From contig NZ_QBBX01000006.1 of NCBI RefSeq assembly GCF_003073175.1, positions 46,086 to 110,085 on the forward strand: a DNA stretch of 64,000 nucleotides, written 5' to 3'. The stretch is from Peribacillus acanthi. GTDB taxonomy: Bacteria > Bacillota > Bacilli > Bacillales > DSM-1321. The notes under the pieces were generated by a model that saw nothing but the letters and a program-made list of their open reading frames with translations, had not been told where the DNA came from and ran no database searches. Position numbers and translations under genes: made by a program. The first letter of the stretch is position 1. Every line of letters begins with the position of its first letter. Below are positions 26,751 to 34,547 of this stretch, piece after piece.

Positions 26751-27998
26751 CTCATGTCTTAAAACTGATCCTTTTGAGGCTGGTCTTTCTTTTAAATACA
26801 TCTCAAGATCTTTGTTTGAGCCTTTAGTGATTAAATCACGTATGATTTGCGCCATAATTATGCTGTAGACCGTTCCATTTCCTCCGTAGCCAAGCATAAA
26901 GTAACTATTCGGATAGTCTTCATACATACCTATTGTAGGCAAACCATCATGTGTTTCTCCAAAAAAAGCTCCCCAGTAGTATTCTGCTTCAATTTTTCCT
27001 AATAGTTTCGGAAAGTACTTACCAATCATTTCAAGCAAAATATCACGCTTCCTTAGTAACATCGACTCTCGTTTCTCAGGAAATGGTGTTTTCACATCCA
27101 ATCCACCCATGATGATTCTGTTATCCTTTGTTGTTCTTGCATACATATAAGGTCGATCAGTTTCCCATATCATCATTTTGTCATACCACATATCACTTTC
27201 TTTTAGAGAGTTGGTTGCGATTGCATAAGAAGAAACAATCATGGCATTAGGGTCACGCTTTTCCTCCTGTGCTTCATAACCAGTTGAGAAAATGATATAT
27301 TTCGTTTTAATTTCATTTCCGTTTTCGGTGTATAGGATGGATTGATCCTTCCCCAGTTTCTTACCATTGATGCGAGTATGAGGATAAACTCGAGTGCCCC
27401 TAGTATGGGCATACTGCAATAAAGAATGAACTAGTCGATATGGATTGACTTCTGCATCATTATGAGTAACTAAAGCTGCACATCGGGAAAATCCAAACTT
27501 TGATTCAATCATATCCTTATCGTAATATTCTGTTGGAAAACCGTATTTATTAAATAGTTCAAATTCTTTATCCAACAACGGCTTTCCTTTTTCAGAGGAT
27601 GCTAAATACAAGCTTTTCCTAATTATAAAATCAGGATTTTCGTCAAAGCTTGGAACGACTTTATTTTTCAAAATTTCAATGGCATCAAAACACAATTGAT
27701 AGTGACGAACACCAATTTCTTCTCCAAAGCTCTGGATGGTGGACGTTAAAGTTTTATCATTAGAATACTGAAGCAAGCCTGTATTAGCACTAGTGCTTCC
27801 TTCGCCTATTCCACGTTTATCAACAACTACCACCCTTAAACCAGTATCGGCCAAAAAATAGGCTGCATGCGCTCCGGATGCCCCACTGCCGATTATACAT
27901 ACATCACATTCTATATCTTCTTCCAGCGGGCTGAATCCAGTATATGGTTTATAAATATTGGGCCATAAAGCTTTTCCATCTTTTAAATCCATTTTCAT
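26748..27998 (-). CDS. FAD-dependent oxidoreductase (DAO family), copy 1
   Basis: 416-residue DAO-type flavoprotein. The Rossmann FAD motif is DVCIIGSGASGAHAAYFLAD (about 30-50), followed by GSTSANTGLLQYSND, with a second FAD-contact region YIIFSTGYEAQE and a C-terminal GYGGNGTVYS. Substrate unknown; the family includes glycine/sarcosine-type amine oxidases and gamma-glutamylputrescine oxidase. It is clearly paralogous to the gene at 55233-56453 (same MDL..GK..WP opening and DIECDV motif). GTAGGGG precedes ATG. Confidence 0.85.
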   Translation of the reverse strand: MKMDLKDGKALWPNIYKPYTGFSPLEEDIECDVCIIGSGASGAHAAYFLADTGLRVVVVDKRGIGEGSTSANTGLLQYSNDKTLTSTIQSFGEEIGVRHYQLCFDAIEILKNKVVPSFDENPDFIIRKSLYLASSEKGKPLLDKEFELFNKYGFPTEYYDKDMIESKFGFSRCAALVTHNDAEVNPYRLVHSLLQYAHTRGTRVYPHTRINGKKLGKDQSILYTENGNEIKTKYIIFSTGYEAQEEKRDPNAMIVSSYAIATNSLKESDMWYDKMMIWETDRPYMYARTTKDNRIIMGGLDVKTPFPEKRESMLLRKRDILLEMIGKYFPKLLGKIEAEYYWGAFFGETHDGLPTIGMYEDYPNSYFMLGYGGNGTVYSIIMAQIIRDLITKGSNKDLEMYLKERPASKGSVLRHE

Positions 27999-28121
27999 TC
28001 CCCTACCTATATTAATAATGCAATTTATCTACCCTAAACTAACCTGTTTTCAAACTACACAAAAACGTTCCAGCTTTCACAATATAAGGATATCCTTCCA
28101 CCAAACATCGTTTTTAATGAA

Positions 28122-28151
28122 ACATAATCAAGATTCTTTCCTCTCATACTA
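28122..28151 (+). promoter_or_regulatory. SigG-type forespore promoter of the SASP gene
   Basis: ACATA (-35, 28122-28126) and CATACTA (-10, 28145-28151) separated by 18 bases. This fits the SigG pattern gHATR-18-CATWHTA except for the first base. Confidence 0.6.
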
Positions 28152-28198
28152 GGGATACAGGTTACATACCTGTCAATAACATTTAGGAGTGAAAAATC

Positions 28199-28390
28199 AT
28201 GGCAAGAAGTTCAAATAAACTATTAGTCCCTGGGATTCAACAAGCATTAGATCAATATAAATATGAAATTGCACAAGAATTCGGTGTTTCTTTAGGTTCT
28301 GACACTGCCTCTCGTTCAAATGGATCTGTAGGTGGAGAAATTACAAAGCGTTTAGTGCAACAAGCACAGTCTCAACTTCGCGGACAATAA
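28199..28390 (+). CDS. Alpha/beta-type small acid-soluble spore protein
   Basis: 63-residue DNA-binding spore protein with the full family signature: [53 protein letters not shown]. These proteins coat forespore DNA and are cleaved by Gpr at germination at the E-[IF]A site (YEIAQEFGV here). Ribosome site AGGAGTGA; SigG-like promoter upstream; terminator downstream. Confidence 0.96.
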   Translation: MARSSNKLLVPGIQQALDQYKYEIAQEFGVSLGSDTASRSNGSVGGEITKRLVQQAQSQLRGQ

Positions 28391-28408
28391 TTGAATACAA
28401 TGGCAAAA

Positions 28409-28442
28409 AGACCCCAGCGATTGCCGGGGTCTTGTCTGTTTT
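28409..28442. terminator. bidirectional terminator between ssp gene and rsgI
   Basis: AAGACCCCAGC-gatt-GCCGGGGTCTT with T-rich and A-rich flanks. Confidence 0.88.
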
Positions 28443-29580
28443 AGTCTCTATTATTATCTTTTTTCTTTTCACGGCCGGAATCATGATTTTCTTTGTCCGG
28501 ATCGTTGTTTTTGGATTGTTTGTTTTTATTATGATAATTTCTTTTATGATCAGAGCGCCTATCGCCATGGGAATTTGTTTCTTTATTTCCATGAGGATTC
28601 ATATGACTATTTTTTTTTACATCATTTTCACGGTTTTCTTTTACCTTATTAGAATGGTTAAACTTAGATTTATCCTGTTTTTCATTAACACGAACACCAT
28701 TACTCTTAGGTCTTTCATTATTATTTGGAACATTTTTCTTATGCGAATCATTTGACCTAGGATGTGTAATAGTAGCAGGTTTTCCAGGGTGCTGAACTGG
28801 TTTTTCCTTCTTCTCAGCATTCTTTTGTTTAACAATGGATGATTGTTTAACTGGTATATTTTTTTCCTCTGTCTTAGTTGAAGAAGAAGCCGGCTTTGTT
28901 TGTGGTTCTTTCTTAATTTCTGGCTTACTTTTTTCAACTGCCTTAGACTTTACATACTGACCAGTCGCAACACCTTGCTTTTTAGCTATTTTCCGCTCTT
29001 TTTTTGTAGCTTCCACTACAGTCACTTCACTTTTGACAGGTAAGCTTTTTTGTACGGACTGAACAAGTTGTTGCTTCTTTTCCTTATCCTTTAATCCAAC
29101 AGTGGATAAAATCACTTGATCAGGATTCTTTAAAAAACCATTGTCCTTCATTGAATTTAATATTAAATGAGAGACTGTAGTTGCACTCTTGTCCTCCCAA
29201 TCTTTTATCCCTTCGACAATGCTTTTACCTTCTTTATTCAGTGCTCTTAACTTAATCACGTGAAGATTTTTATCAAGTGCCATTTCAACACCAGGATTCA
29301 CTTCGATGGTCATATAAGCATATGCTTCATCTTTGTTAAACGCTGGGAATAAGGAGAAAAATAAGATCATACATGCTACCATTCCGGCAATTAGTGTTTT
29401 AGTTCCGGAGAAATGACTCCATTTATTAACCTTATTTTTCAAAACGGGAGAAAAAGTAATTTCTTCTCCAATCATGTATGGTTGTTCTCTATAAGTTTTT
29501 TTTGATTTTAGAAATTCACCTTCAGGGGTAAGTAAAGTGACAAAATGATTGTCAACTTCCATGATAATTCCCTTTCTCAT
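28441..29580 (-). CDS. rsgI: Anti-sigma-I factor RsgI
   Basis: 379-residue membrane protein. The N-terminal cytoplasmic anti-sigma domain (1-58; MRKGIIMEVDNHFVTLLTPE) is followed by a TM segment (about 62-80), then an extracellular RsgI domain (YAYMTIEVNPGVEMALD) and a long disordered Lys/Asn/His/Asp-rich tail (about 215-379). It holds SigI at the membrane and releases it on heat or envelope stress. The ATG overlaps the sigI stop (TAATG), so the pair is coupled. The length matches B. subtilis RsgI. An upstream TTG/ATG extension to 29631 is inside sigI and unlikely. Confidence 0.92.
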   Translation of the reverse strand: MRKGIIMEVDNHFVTLLTPEGEFLKSKKTYREQPYMIGEEITFSPVLKNKVNKWSHFSGTKTLIAGMVACMILFFSLFPAFNKDEAYAYMTIEVNPGVEMALDKNLHVIKLRALNKEGKSIVEGIKDWEDKSATTVSHLILNSMKDNGFLKNPDQVILSTVGLKDKEKKQQLVQSVQKSLPVKSEVTVVEATKKERKIAKKQGVATGQYVKSKAVEKSKPEIKKEPQTKPASSSTKTEEKNIPVKQSSIVKQKNAEKKEKPVQHPGKPATITHPRSNDSHKKNVPNNNERPKSNGVRVNEKQDKSKFNHSNKVKENRENDVKKNSHMNPHGNKETNSHGDRRSDHKRNYHNKNKQSKNNDPDKENHDSGREKKKDNNRD

Positions 29581-30326
29581 TAATCCTGCACCCCTTTTAA
29601 ATAATCCTTTAAATAGATATAATCCCCGCATAAAATAATGGCTAGCGCTATTATATATTTTCTATTGCGCTCAATCGTTTTCCTGCTAACGTCTACCTTG
29701 CTTTCCAGCTGCTTAATTGGCAATCTCTTTTTTTCATATAATGCCTGAAGCATCTCTGGATCGTTAATTAAGGTTTTCGCGATAAAAATGGCACTTTGCC
29801 TAGAATCCACATGTTTTGGTGAACATTCCACCAAATCTGAAAAAGAAACATCAAATTCCTTTAAGTTTTTTGTATATTGAAGAATTTCATCTTTCCGTTT
29901 CTGTGACTCTAGTTCCAGTTGAAATTGTTGCATTGATTGTTCCGCTTCGAGGTAATTTTGTGCTTGTTCCTCTTCATCATTGCTTTGCATGTCCATCAGC
30001 AGATCTTGTTGCTTCCTCGACTGACTACGTAAATAATCAATGACTCTACGTTTTATTAGCGTTTCTGCAAAAGAGATGAGTGAACTACCTTTTTCACGGT
30101 CATATTTATCCAGTGCTTCATTAAAAGCGATAAGACCAATGCTAAATTCATCATCTGACTCTCTAATATATCTTCTACACACCGAAGATGCCGTTTTCGC
30201 GATAAAGGGCTTAAACGATTTGATGATTTCATTCCTTAGATGAAGATCGCCATCTTGTATCTTGAATATGGATTCTTCTAGATTTCTTTTTTTACTACTT
30301 AAAGCTGAAAATAATAAACTTAGCAT
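29580..30326 (-). CDS. sigI: RNA polymerase sigma factor SigI
   Basis: 248-residue alternative sigma factor controlling cell-wall homeostasis and heat resistance genes. The region 2-like part is DEFSIGLIAFNEALDKYDRE with KGSSLISFAETLIKRRVIDYL, and the C-terminal SigI-specific part is LPIKQLESKVDVSRKTIERNRKYIIALAIIL. Start chosen: ATG 30326, 5 bases after GAGGTG; a GTG at 30335 is also in frame. It forms an operon with rsgI and has a SigI-like promoter of its own. Confidence 0.93.
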   Translation of the reverse strand: MLSLLFSALSSKKRNLEESIFKIQDGDLHLRNEIIKSFKPFIAKTASSVCRRYIRESDDEFSIGLIAFNEALDKYDREKGSSLISFAETLIKRRVIDYLRSQSRKQQDLLMDMQSNDEEEQAQNYLEAEQSMQQFQLELESQKRKDEILQYTKNLKEFDVSFSDLVECSPKHVDSRQSAIFIAKTLINDPEMLQALYEKKRLPIKQLESKVDVSRKTIERNRKYIIALAIILCGDYIYLKDYLKGVQD

Positions 30327-30360
30327 TGGCCTCACCTCAATTCATTGCAACATCAAAAGT

Positions 30361-30384
30361 TTCGATATTATCATTGTAAGGGGT
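30361..30384 (-). promoter_or_regulatory. SigI-dependent autoregulatory promoter
   Basis: On the minus strand ACCCCT (30384-30379), 14 bases, then CGAA (30364-30361), 35 bases ahead of sigI. This fits the ACCCCC / CGAA pattern reported for SigI promoters and suggests positive autoregulation. Confidence 0.65.
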
Positions 30385-30385
30385 A

Positions 30386-30428
30386 GCAACTGAAAAGACA
30401 GTTCCAAATGGACTATCTTTTCAGTTGC
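30386..30428. repeat. long inverted repeat abutting the SigI promoter
   Basis: GCAACTGAAAAGA (30386-30398) pairs with TCTTTTCAGTTGC (30416-30428). The inner arms continue the stem with one bulge. It may terminate the upstream DUF5667 transcript (no clear T run on the minus strand) or act as a regulatory structure next to the -35 element. Confidence 0.7.
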
Positions 30429-30446
30429 TTATAGGCCAATTATACC

Positions 30447-31811
30447 TTACTTATTGTCATGCTTGTCTCTATTTGAGTGTCCATTACCTTTGTGGTCATC
30501 ATGTCTGTTCTCTTTGCCTTTTTGATTACCTTGGTATTTAGATTCTTTATGATCTTTTTGTTTATGATTGTGTTGTTTATTATGGTCTCTATCATATTTT
30601 TTGCCTTTGTCTTCATGTTTCTCATGCTTTGGCACTGTAGGTGTTTTCACTTCTGGTTTTATAGGTTTTACGGCTTTTTCTTTTACTACTTTTTCATGCT
30701 TTACTTTTTCTTTAGCTGGTTTTTCTTCATTCTTATGCTCATGCTTAACTTTTACTGGTTTTTGTATGTCTTTTTTCACCGGAGCAACCACTGGTACTAC
30801 AGTAGTTTCTTCTGTTTTTGTTTTATCTTCAGAAGTAGTTTCTTCAGGTTTAGTTGTATCCTCCGTTACTGGTGCGGTAGTAGCCTGATCTTCTTGTTTT
30901 TCTTCTTCTTTTTCAGCATATTTCTTTTCAATTTTTTCAAGTTTCTTTGCTACTTTATCGAAAGCTTTCTTGATGTTCTTTTCTATAGCATCATATGCTT
31001 TTGGACTACCAATTTGTTTTTCTTCCATCTTTTTCAATACTGCCATTAAAGCGAAATAATTTTGATTCATCATTTCTTCTAATTCTTTCAATTCTGCCAA
31101 ATCTTCAGTAGGTGTAGCTTCTGTTGTTTCTTTATCTTCCTCTACCTTAGCAGTATCGTCTGAAGTCGTTCCATCTTCTACTTTTGGTTCTTCTGTTTTT
31201 GGTTCTTCTGTTTTTGGCTCTTCTGTTTTTGGTTGTTCCACTTTTGGCTCTTCAGTTTTCGGCTCTTCTGTTTTTGGTTGTTCCACTTTTGGCTCTTCAG
31301 TTTTCGGTTCTTCAGCTTTTGGTTCTTCAGCTTTTGGTTCTTCAGCTTTTGGTTCTTCAGCTTTTGGCTCTTCTGCTGGTTCAGTTTTTACAACTTCCTC
31401 AACTGCTTCCATATTGCCCATTGCTAGTTTAATTGTTTCAATTGCTTCTTCTTTTTTGCCTTCAGCGAATAATGCTTGTGCTTCAGCAAGACGCTCAGAT
31501 GCAAATTCTGAGAGTAATTCTGCTTGCTTTACATCGTTAACTGTTAATGCTAAACGGATTTTTTCGATAATCGTTTTTGTGAAGTATAAGAAATCTCCCG
31601 GTACTAAAGCTGGAGCTTCGTATTTCTCAGTTGTTTCTGTTAAATCGATATTCTGTAAGTCTACAGTTTCCACCGTATTTGTTGCAGTGTTTTCTTCAGC
31701 TAAAGCAGAAAATGCTCCAGAGAATGTAAATGTTCCAGCCATTACTAAAGCTAACGTAGACTTTGCTAGCTTATTTAAATTTTTCACGTTGCGTACAGGA
31801 TCTTTTTTCAT
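30447..31811 (-). CDS. Secreted DUF5667 protein with EEPK repeats and Lys/His-rich tail
   Basis: 454 residues. A Sec signal peptide is at 1-38 (hydrophobic STLALVMAGTFTFSGAFSALA, cleavage after ALA). The DUF5667 domain is at about 64-140 (LVPGDFLYFTKTIIEKIRLA, helical AELLSEFASERLAEAQALF). Then come thirteen 5-residue EEPK[AT/V] units (147-211), a helical segment (240-300), a second low-complexity part and a very basic His/Lys/Asn/Asp-rich tail (about 345-454). No cell-wall sorting signal is visible. DUF5667 proteins occur with envelope regulators. This one lies directly upstream of sigI-rsgI and is probably envelope-associated. Function unknown. Confidence 0.8.
   Translation of the reverse strand: MKKDPVRNVKNLNKLAKSTLALVMAGTFTFSGAFSALAEENTATNTVETVDLQNIDLTETTEKYEAPALVPGDFLYFTKTIIEKIRLALTVNDVKQAELLSEFASERLAEAQALFAEGKKEEAIETIKLAMGNMEAVEEVVKTEPAEEPKAEEPKAEEPKAEEPKAEEPKTEEPKVEQPKTEEPKTEEPKVEQPKTEEPKTEEPKTEEPKVEDGTTSDDTAKVEEDKETTEATPTEDLAELKELEEMMNQNYFALMAVLKKMEEKQIGSPKAYDAIEKNIKKAFDKVAKKLEKIEKKYAEKEEEKQEDQATTAPVTEDTTKPEETTSEDKTKTEETTVVPVVAPVKKDIQKPVKVKHEHKNEEKPAKEKVKHEKVVKEKAVKPIKPEVKTPTVPKHEKHEDKGKKYDRDHNKQHNHKQKDHKESKYQGNQKGKENRHDDHKGNGHSNRDKHDNK
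31179..31373 (-). repeat. 15-bp tandem coding repeat (13 units)
   Basis: Thirteen imperfect 15-bp units encoding E-[EQ]-P-K-[ATV]. The last units nearest the domain are almost identical (EEPKA), consistent with recent slippage expansion. Confidence 0.85.
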
Positions 31812-31880
31812 GATTGTGTCACCTCATAAGAATTTTGTAATTTTTGTATGAAATATATTTCATGAAACTAATACGCTATG

Positions 31881-31913
31881 TGACAAATTTTTTATGGGGG
31901 TAAAAGTTTGTCA
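31881..31913. promoter_or_regulatory. 33-bp dyad upstream of the DUF5667 gene
   Basis: TGACAAATTTTTTA (from 31881) and TAAAAGTTTGTCA (to 31913) form near-perfect arms around a GGGGG core. On the minus strand it contains TTGACA, so it may overlap a -35 element. It also holds TACCCCC, reminiscent of a SigI -35 but without CGAA at the right distance. Candidate operator. Confidence 0.5.
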
Positions 31914-32060
31914 AAAAATAATGGCAACTATTTTCCTATAGGTAAAATCGTTGATATATAAGGGTTTTCAAAAGAAATATTAAAAATAATTCTTTTTTCA
32001 TTTGGGAGATTCTTACTAAATAAAAATCAGGAAATTTTCTTTGAGAATACTTTTTATACA

Positions 32061-32092
32061 AAAAAACCCTTACCTGTTGGTAAAGGGTCAAT
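32061..32092 (-). terminator. terminator of the MFS gene
   Basis: On the minus strand ACCCTTTACC-aaca-GGTAAGGGT followed by TTTTTTT. Confidence 0.85.
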
Positions 32093-32095
32093 TTA

Positions 32096-33304
32096 TCATA
32101 TGGAAGTAGATTGATTATCTATTACTGTTTTCGTCTGTTTTTGACGAATTGCAAATGCAATGACAAGTGCCATCGACAATCCTCCGTAACAGAGCACCAT
32201 TTTCTTAAAGCCAATTGTATCTAAAAAGAATCCTGCACTCACCAGAATAAGTTGGAAGAGAATTCTGTCCATCATACCTCGGAATGAGAAAAAGCGGCCA
32301 TGAAATTCTCTGTTAATCATGGTTTGGAACATGGTGGCGGCTACAGGAAAAAATGAGCCTGCCGCTATTCCAAATATTGCGAAAGAAATGATGGATGGGA
32401 TTTTGTCATCTGCAAAAAAGAGAGACAAGTGTGAAAATGCGATTCCTGCTGCGCATACCATTAGAATTTTCACAGAATCACGACCTGGTGAAAAGCGCTT
32501 AATGAAATAGGCCCCGATCATAAAAGAAATTCCCTCGGTTGTATATAACCAGCCTTTGATTGTAGGGTCATGCTGCATTTCACTGATTTTTAAAACCATC
32601 AAATTAAAACTTCCAATAAACATAGTTGGGACAAGCATTAGTACCAATCCTAGCACCACTGGAGGATTGGATTTGATTATCGGCCATACCTCCTTGAATC
32701 CACCCTTTTGCTTTTGTGCTTTGTTTGGATTTTGTTTAGGAATGTCCTCCTTAATGTCGAGCATTAAAGTACAAATAAGTATTAGAACATAAGAGAGTAG
32801 CGTTAGAAAATACATATTGAATAAGGAAATATACAATAGAAGCATTCCAGCTAACGCAGTACCAAAGATTCTTGCAACGGTTCCTACATTCATATGTAAA
32901 CCATTTAAACTTAGAAGTTGATCATCTCTAGCAATTAGCGGAATTGCTGCCTGTAAAGCAGGGAAATAAAAGGCAGCTGAAATTCCAAGCACCAACATAT
33001 AAACGCTCATCCAGAGTACCTGTTCTGTCCATATTGCGACAAACATAAATACAACAGCTAAAATACGTGCCATTCCTGCATAAATCATGACCTTCTTTTT
33101 CGATGATCGATCAATGATTCTTCCTGCCATCGGTCCAAAAAGCACCCCAATGAACAACCCTACAAACAATATTAAAGATTTATGGAAATCTGATGGTACT
33201 AGTTTTTGTAAAAATTCAAGATTCCCAATAATTCCTACCCACATTCCAAGATTGGCTATGAACTCTCCCGCCATTAAAATCCATATATTTTTATTTCGAA
33301 ACAT
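32096..33304 (-). CDS. MFS transporter
   Basis: 402-residue major facilitator of the macrolide-efflux/enterobactin-exporter-like group with about twelve hydrophobic segments. The N-terminus is MFRNKNIWILMAGEFIANLG and the loop 2-3 motif is GRIIDRSSKKKVM. Central loop about 185-205 is charged. Substrate unknown. Monocistronic between two terminators. Confidence 0.82.
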   Translation of the reverse strand: MFRNKNIWILMAGEFIANLGMWVGIIGNLEFLQKLVPSDFHKSLILFVGLFIGVLFGPMAGRIIDRSSKKKVMIYAGMARILAVVFMFVAIWTEQVLWMSVYMLVLGISAAFYFPALQAAIPLIARDDQLLSLNGLHMNVGTVARIFGTALAGMLLLYISLFNMYFLTLLSYVLILICTLMLDIKEDIPKQNPNKAQKQKGGFKEVWPIIKSNPPVVLGLVLMLVPTMFIGSFNLMVLKISEMQHDPTIKGWLYTTEGISFMIGAYFIKRFSPGRDSVKILMVCAAGIAFSHLSLFFADDKIPSIISFAIFGIAAGSFFPVAATMFQTMINREFHGRFFSFRGMMDRILFQLILVSAGFFLDTIGFKKMVLCYGGLSMALVIAFAIRQKQTKTVIDNQSTSI

Positions 33305-33418
33305 TCCGTATCACAGCCTTATTTTTTTATTTCGTAATACTAAGTATATTACTGCTTTTGTAAATTACTGTCTATATAATTGAAATATTTAAAGACAAAA
33401 CAAAGTCTAGATCAAAAG

Positions 33419-33447
33419 AAAAAGCTGACTTGTCATAGTCAGCTTTT
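33419..33447 (-). terminator. terminator of ykoY
   Basis: AAAAGCTGACT-tgtcat-AGTCAGCTTTT. Confidence 0.85.
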
Positions 33448-33453
33448 GTCACT

Positions 33454-34233
33454 CTATTTTTCCATTAACCCTTCTTCTCTTTCTTCATTCTTTCTACTTG
33501 AAAGTAATAAGCCGGCAACGACGATTGCAATTAGTACACCCCAGAATACAATCTTCCAAGGTTTAGATTCTGGAAAGTGCTCATCGAGGATTGCGATAGA
33601 AGGGTGAGCAAGTGTGAACACTGCTAATTTAACTCCTACCCATCCAACAATATAGAAAGCTGCTGTTTCTAAAGAAGGCTTATCATGAAGCAGTTTAACA
33701 AATACGTTGGCCGCAAAACGCATAATGACAAGGCCTATTACACCACCAAGGAACATTACCGTAAATTGTCCGCCATCGATGCCACCAATTTCGAACCAAC
33801 CTGCTTTTGGTAGTGTTACTGCTAATGCAACCGCTGCTAGCATTGAGTCAACAGCAAATGCAATGTCCGCTAACTCTACTTTAAGTACTGTCATCCAAAA
33901 ACCTGATCCCTTATGTGGTTTTTCTTCATCATACAATTTTTCTTTATGAGTGTATTTCTTATACAAGTGATGAATGGCAATAAATAATAGATACGCTGCA
34001 CCTACCGCTTGAACCTGCCATACATCCACTAGGAAGGAAATTAAGAATAAACTTGCAAATCTAAAGACGAATGCCCCCAGCAAACCATAAAATAATGCCT
34101 TTTTTTGTTGATCCTTAGGCAGATGTTTGACCATAACAGCCATTACTACTGCATTATCGGCAGCTAAAATCCCTTCTAACCCAACTAATACGAGTAATAC
34201 CCATCCATACTCTAACAGTAATGAAGCATCCAT
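33454..34233 (-). CDS. ykoY: TerC-family manganese exporter YkoY
   Basis: 259-residue integral membrane protein of the TerC family, about seven to eight helices. Conserved acidic metal-site motifs are EGILAADNAVVMAVM (N-terminal) and ADIAFAVDSMLAAVA (middle). B. subtilis TerC homologues export or metallate with Mn(II). The upstream yybP-ykoY leader switches the gene on with Mn. Ribosome site GGAGGTTGATTGAGAA before ATG. The charged loop about 95-110 (KEKLYDEEKPHKGSG) is cytoplasmic. Confidence 0.9.
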   Translation of the reverse strand: MDASLLLEYGWVLLVLVGLEGILAADNAVVMAVMVKHLPKDQQKKALFYGLLGAFVFRFASLFLISFLVDVWQVQAVGAAYLLFIAIHHLYKKYTHKEKLYDEEKPHKGSGFWMTVLKVELADIAFAVDSMLAAVALAVTLPKAGWFEIGGIDGGQFTVMFLGGVIGLVIMRFAANVFVKLLHDKPSLETAAFYIVGWVGVKLAVFTLAHPSIAILDEHFPESKPWKIVFWGVLIAIVVAGLLLSSRKNEEREEGLMEK

Positions 34234-34331
34234 TTCTCAATCAACCTCCAATTGTAGTTAGTGTTCTTCTTTTTTCCCACTAGCTGCAATCCAAAACTTG
34301 GGAGAATGAGTCCAATCTGTTTTGAAAACAA

Positions 34332-34463
34332 CAAAAAAGACCGATGCCGCTAGTGGCAAAGGTCTTGCTGAGCACATTTTTATATGCCAACAAAGCCGAT
34401 GGAAACAATTCCATGAAATGACGACTTTGTTTTAGGGCGAACCCTAACGCTACTCCCCTTTGT
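34332..34463 (-). ncRNA. yybP-ykoY manganese riboswitch
   Basis: Minus-strand leader with AAAGGGGAGTAGC at the 5' end, GGTTCGCC, AGCAAGACCTTTGCC, and a terminator GACCTTTGCC...GGCATCGGTC followed by TTTTTT (about 34332-34370). These are the conserved boxes of the Mn-sensing family. It sits about 100 bases ahead of ykoY. The rest of the 313-bp gap (34464-34547) is the A/T-rich promoter region. Confidence 0.93.
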
Positions 34464-34547
34464 TAAAGGAATAAATTATATTTGATTATACTCTTAGTAT
34501 ATTAAGTGTGGAAGGTCCATGCAACAAAAAACATCATATTTTATTAA

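Noticed and set aside
30477..31049. 190-codon plus-strand ORF of almost only Phe, Leu, Tyr and Ser
   Set aside because: It is the complement of the Lys/Glu/His-rich coding region of the DUF5667 gene. No ribosome site, and extreme composition.
31179..31373. Regular short repeats that could suggest a CRISPR or DNA repeat array
   Set aside because: The 15-bp units are in frame, have no spacers and encode a continuous EEPK tract.
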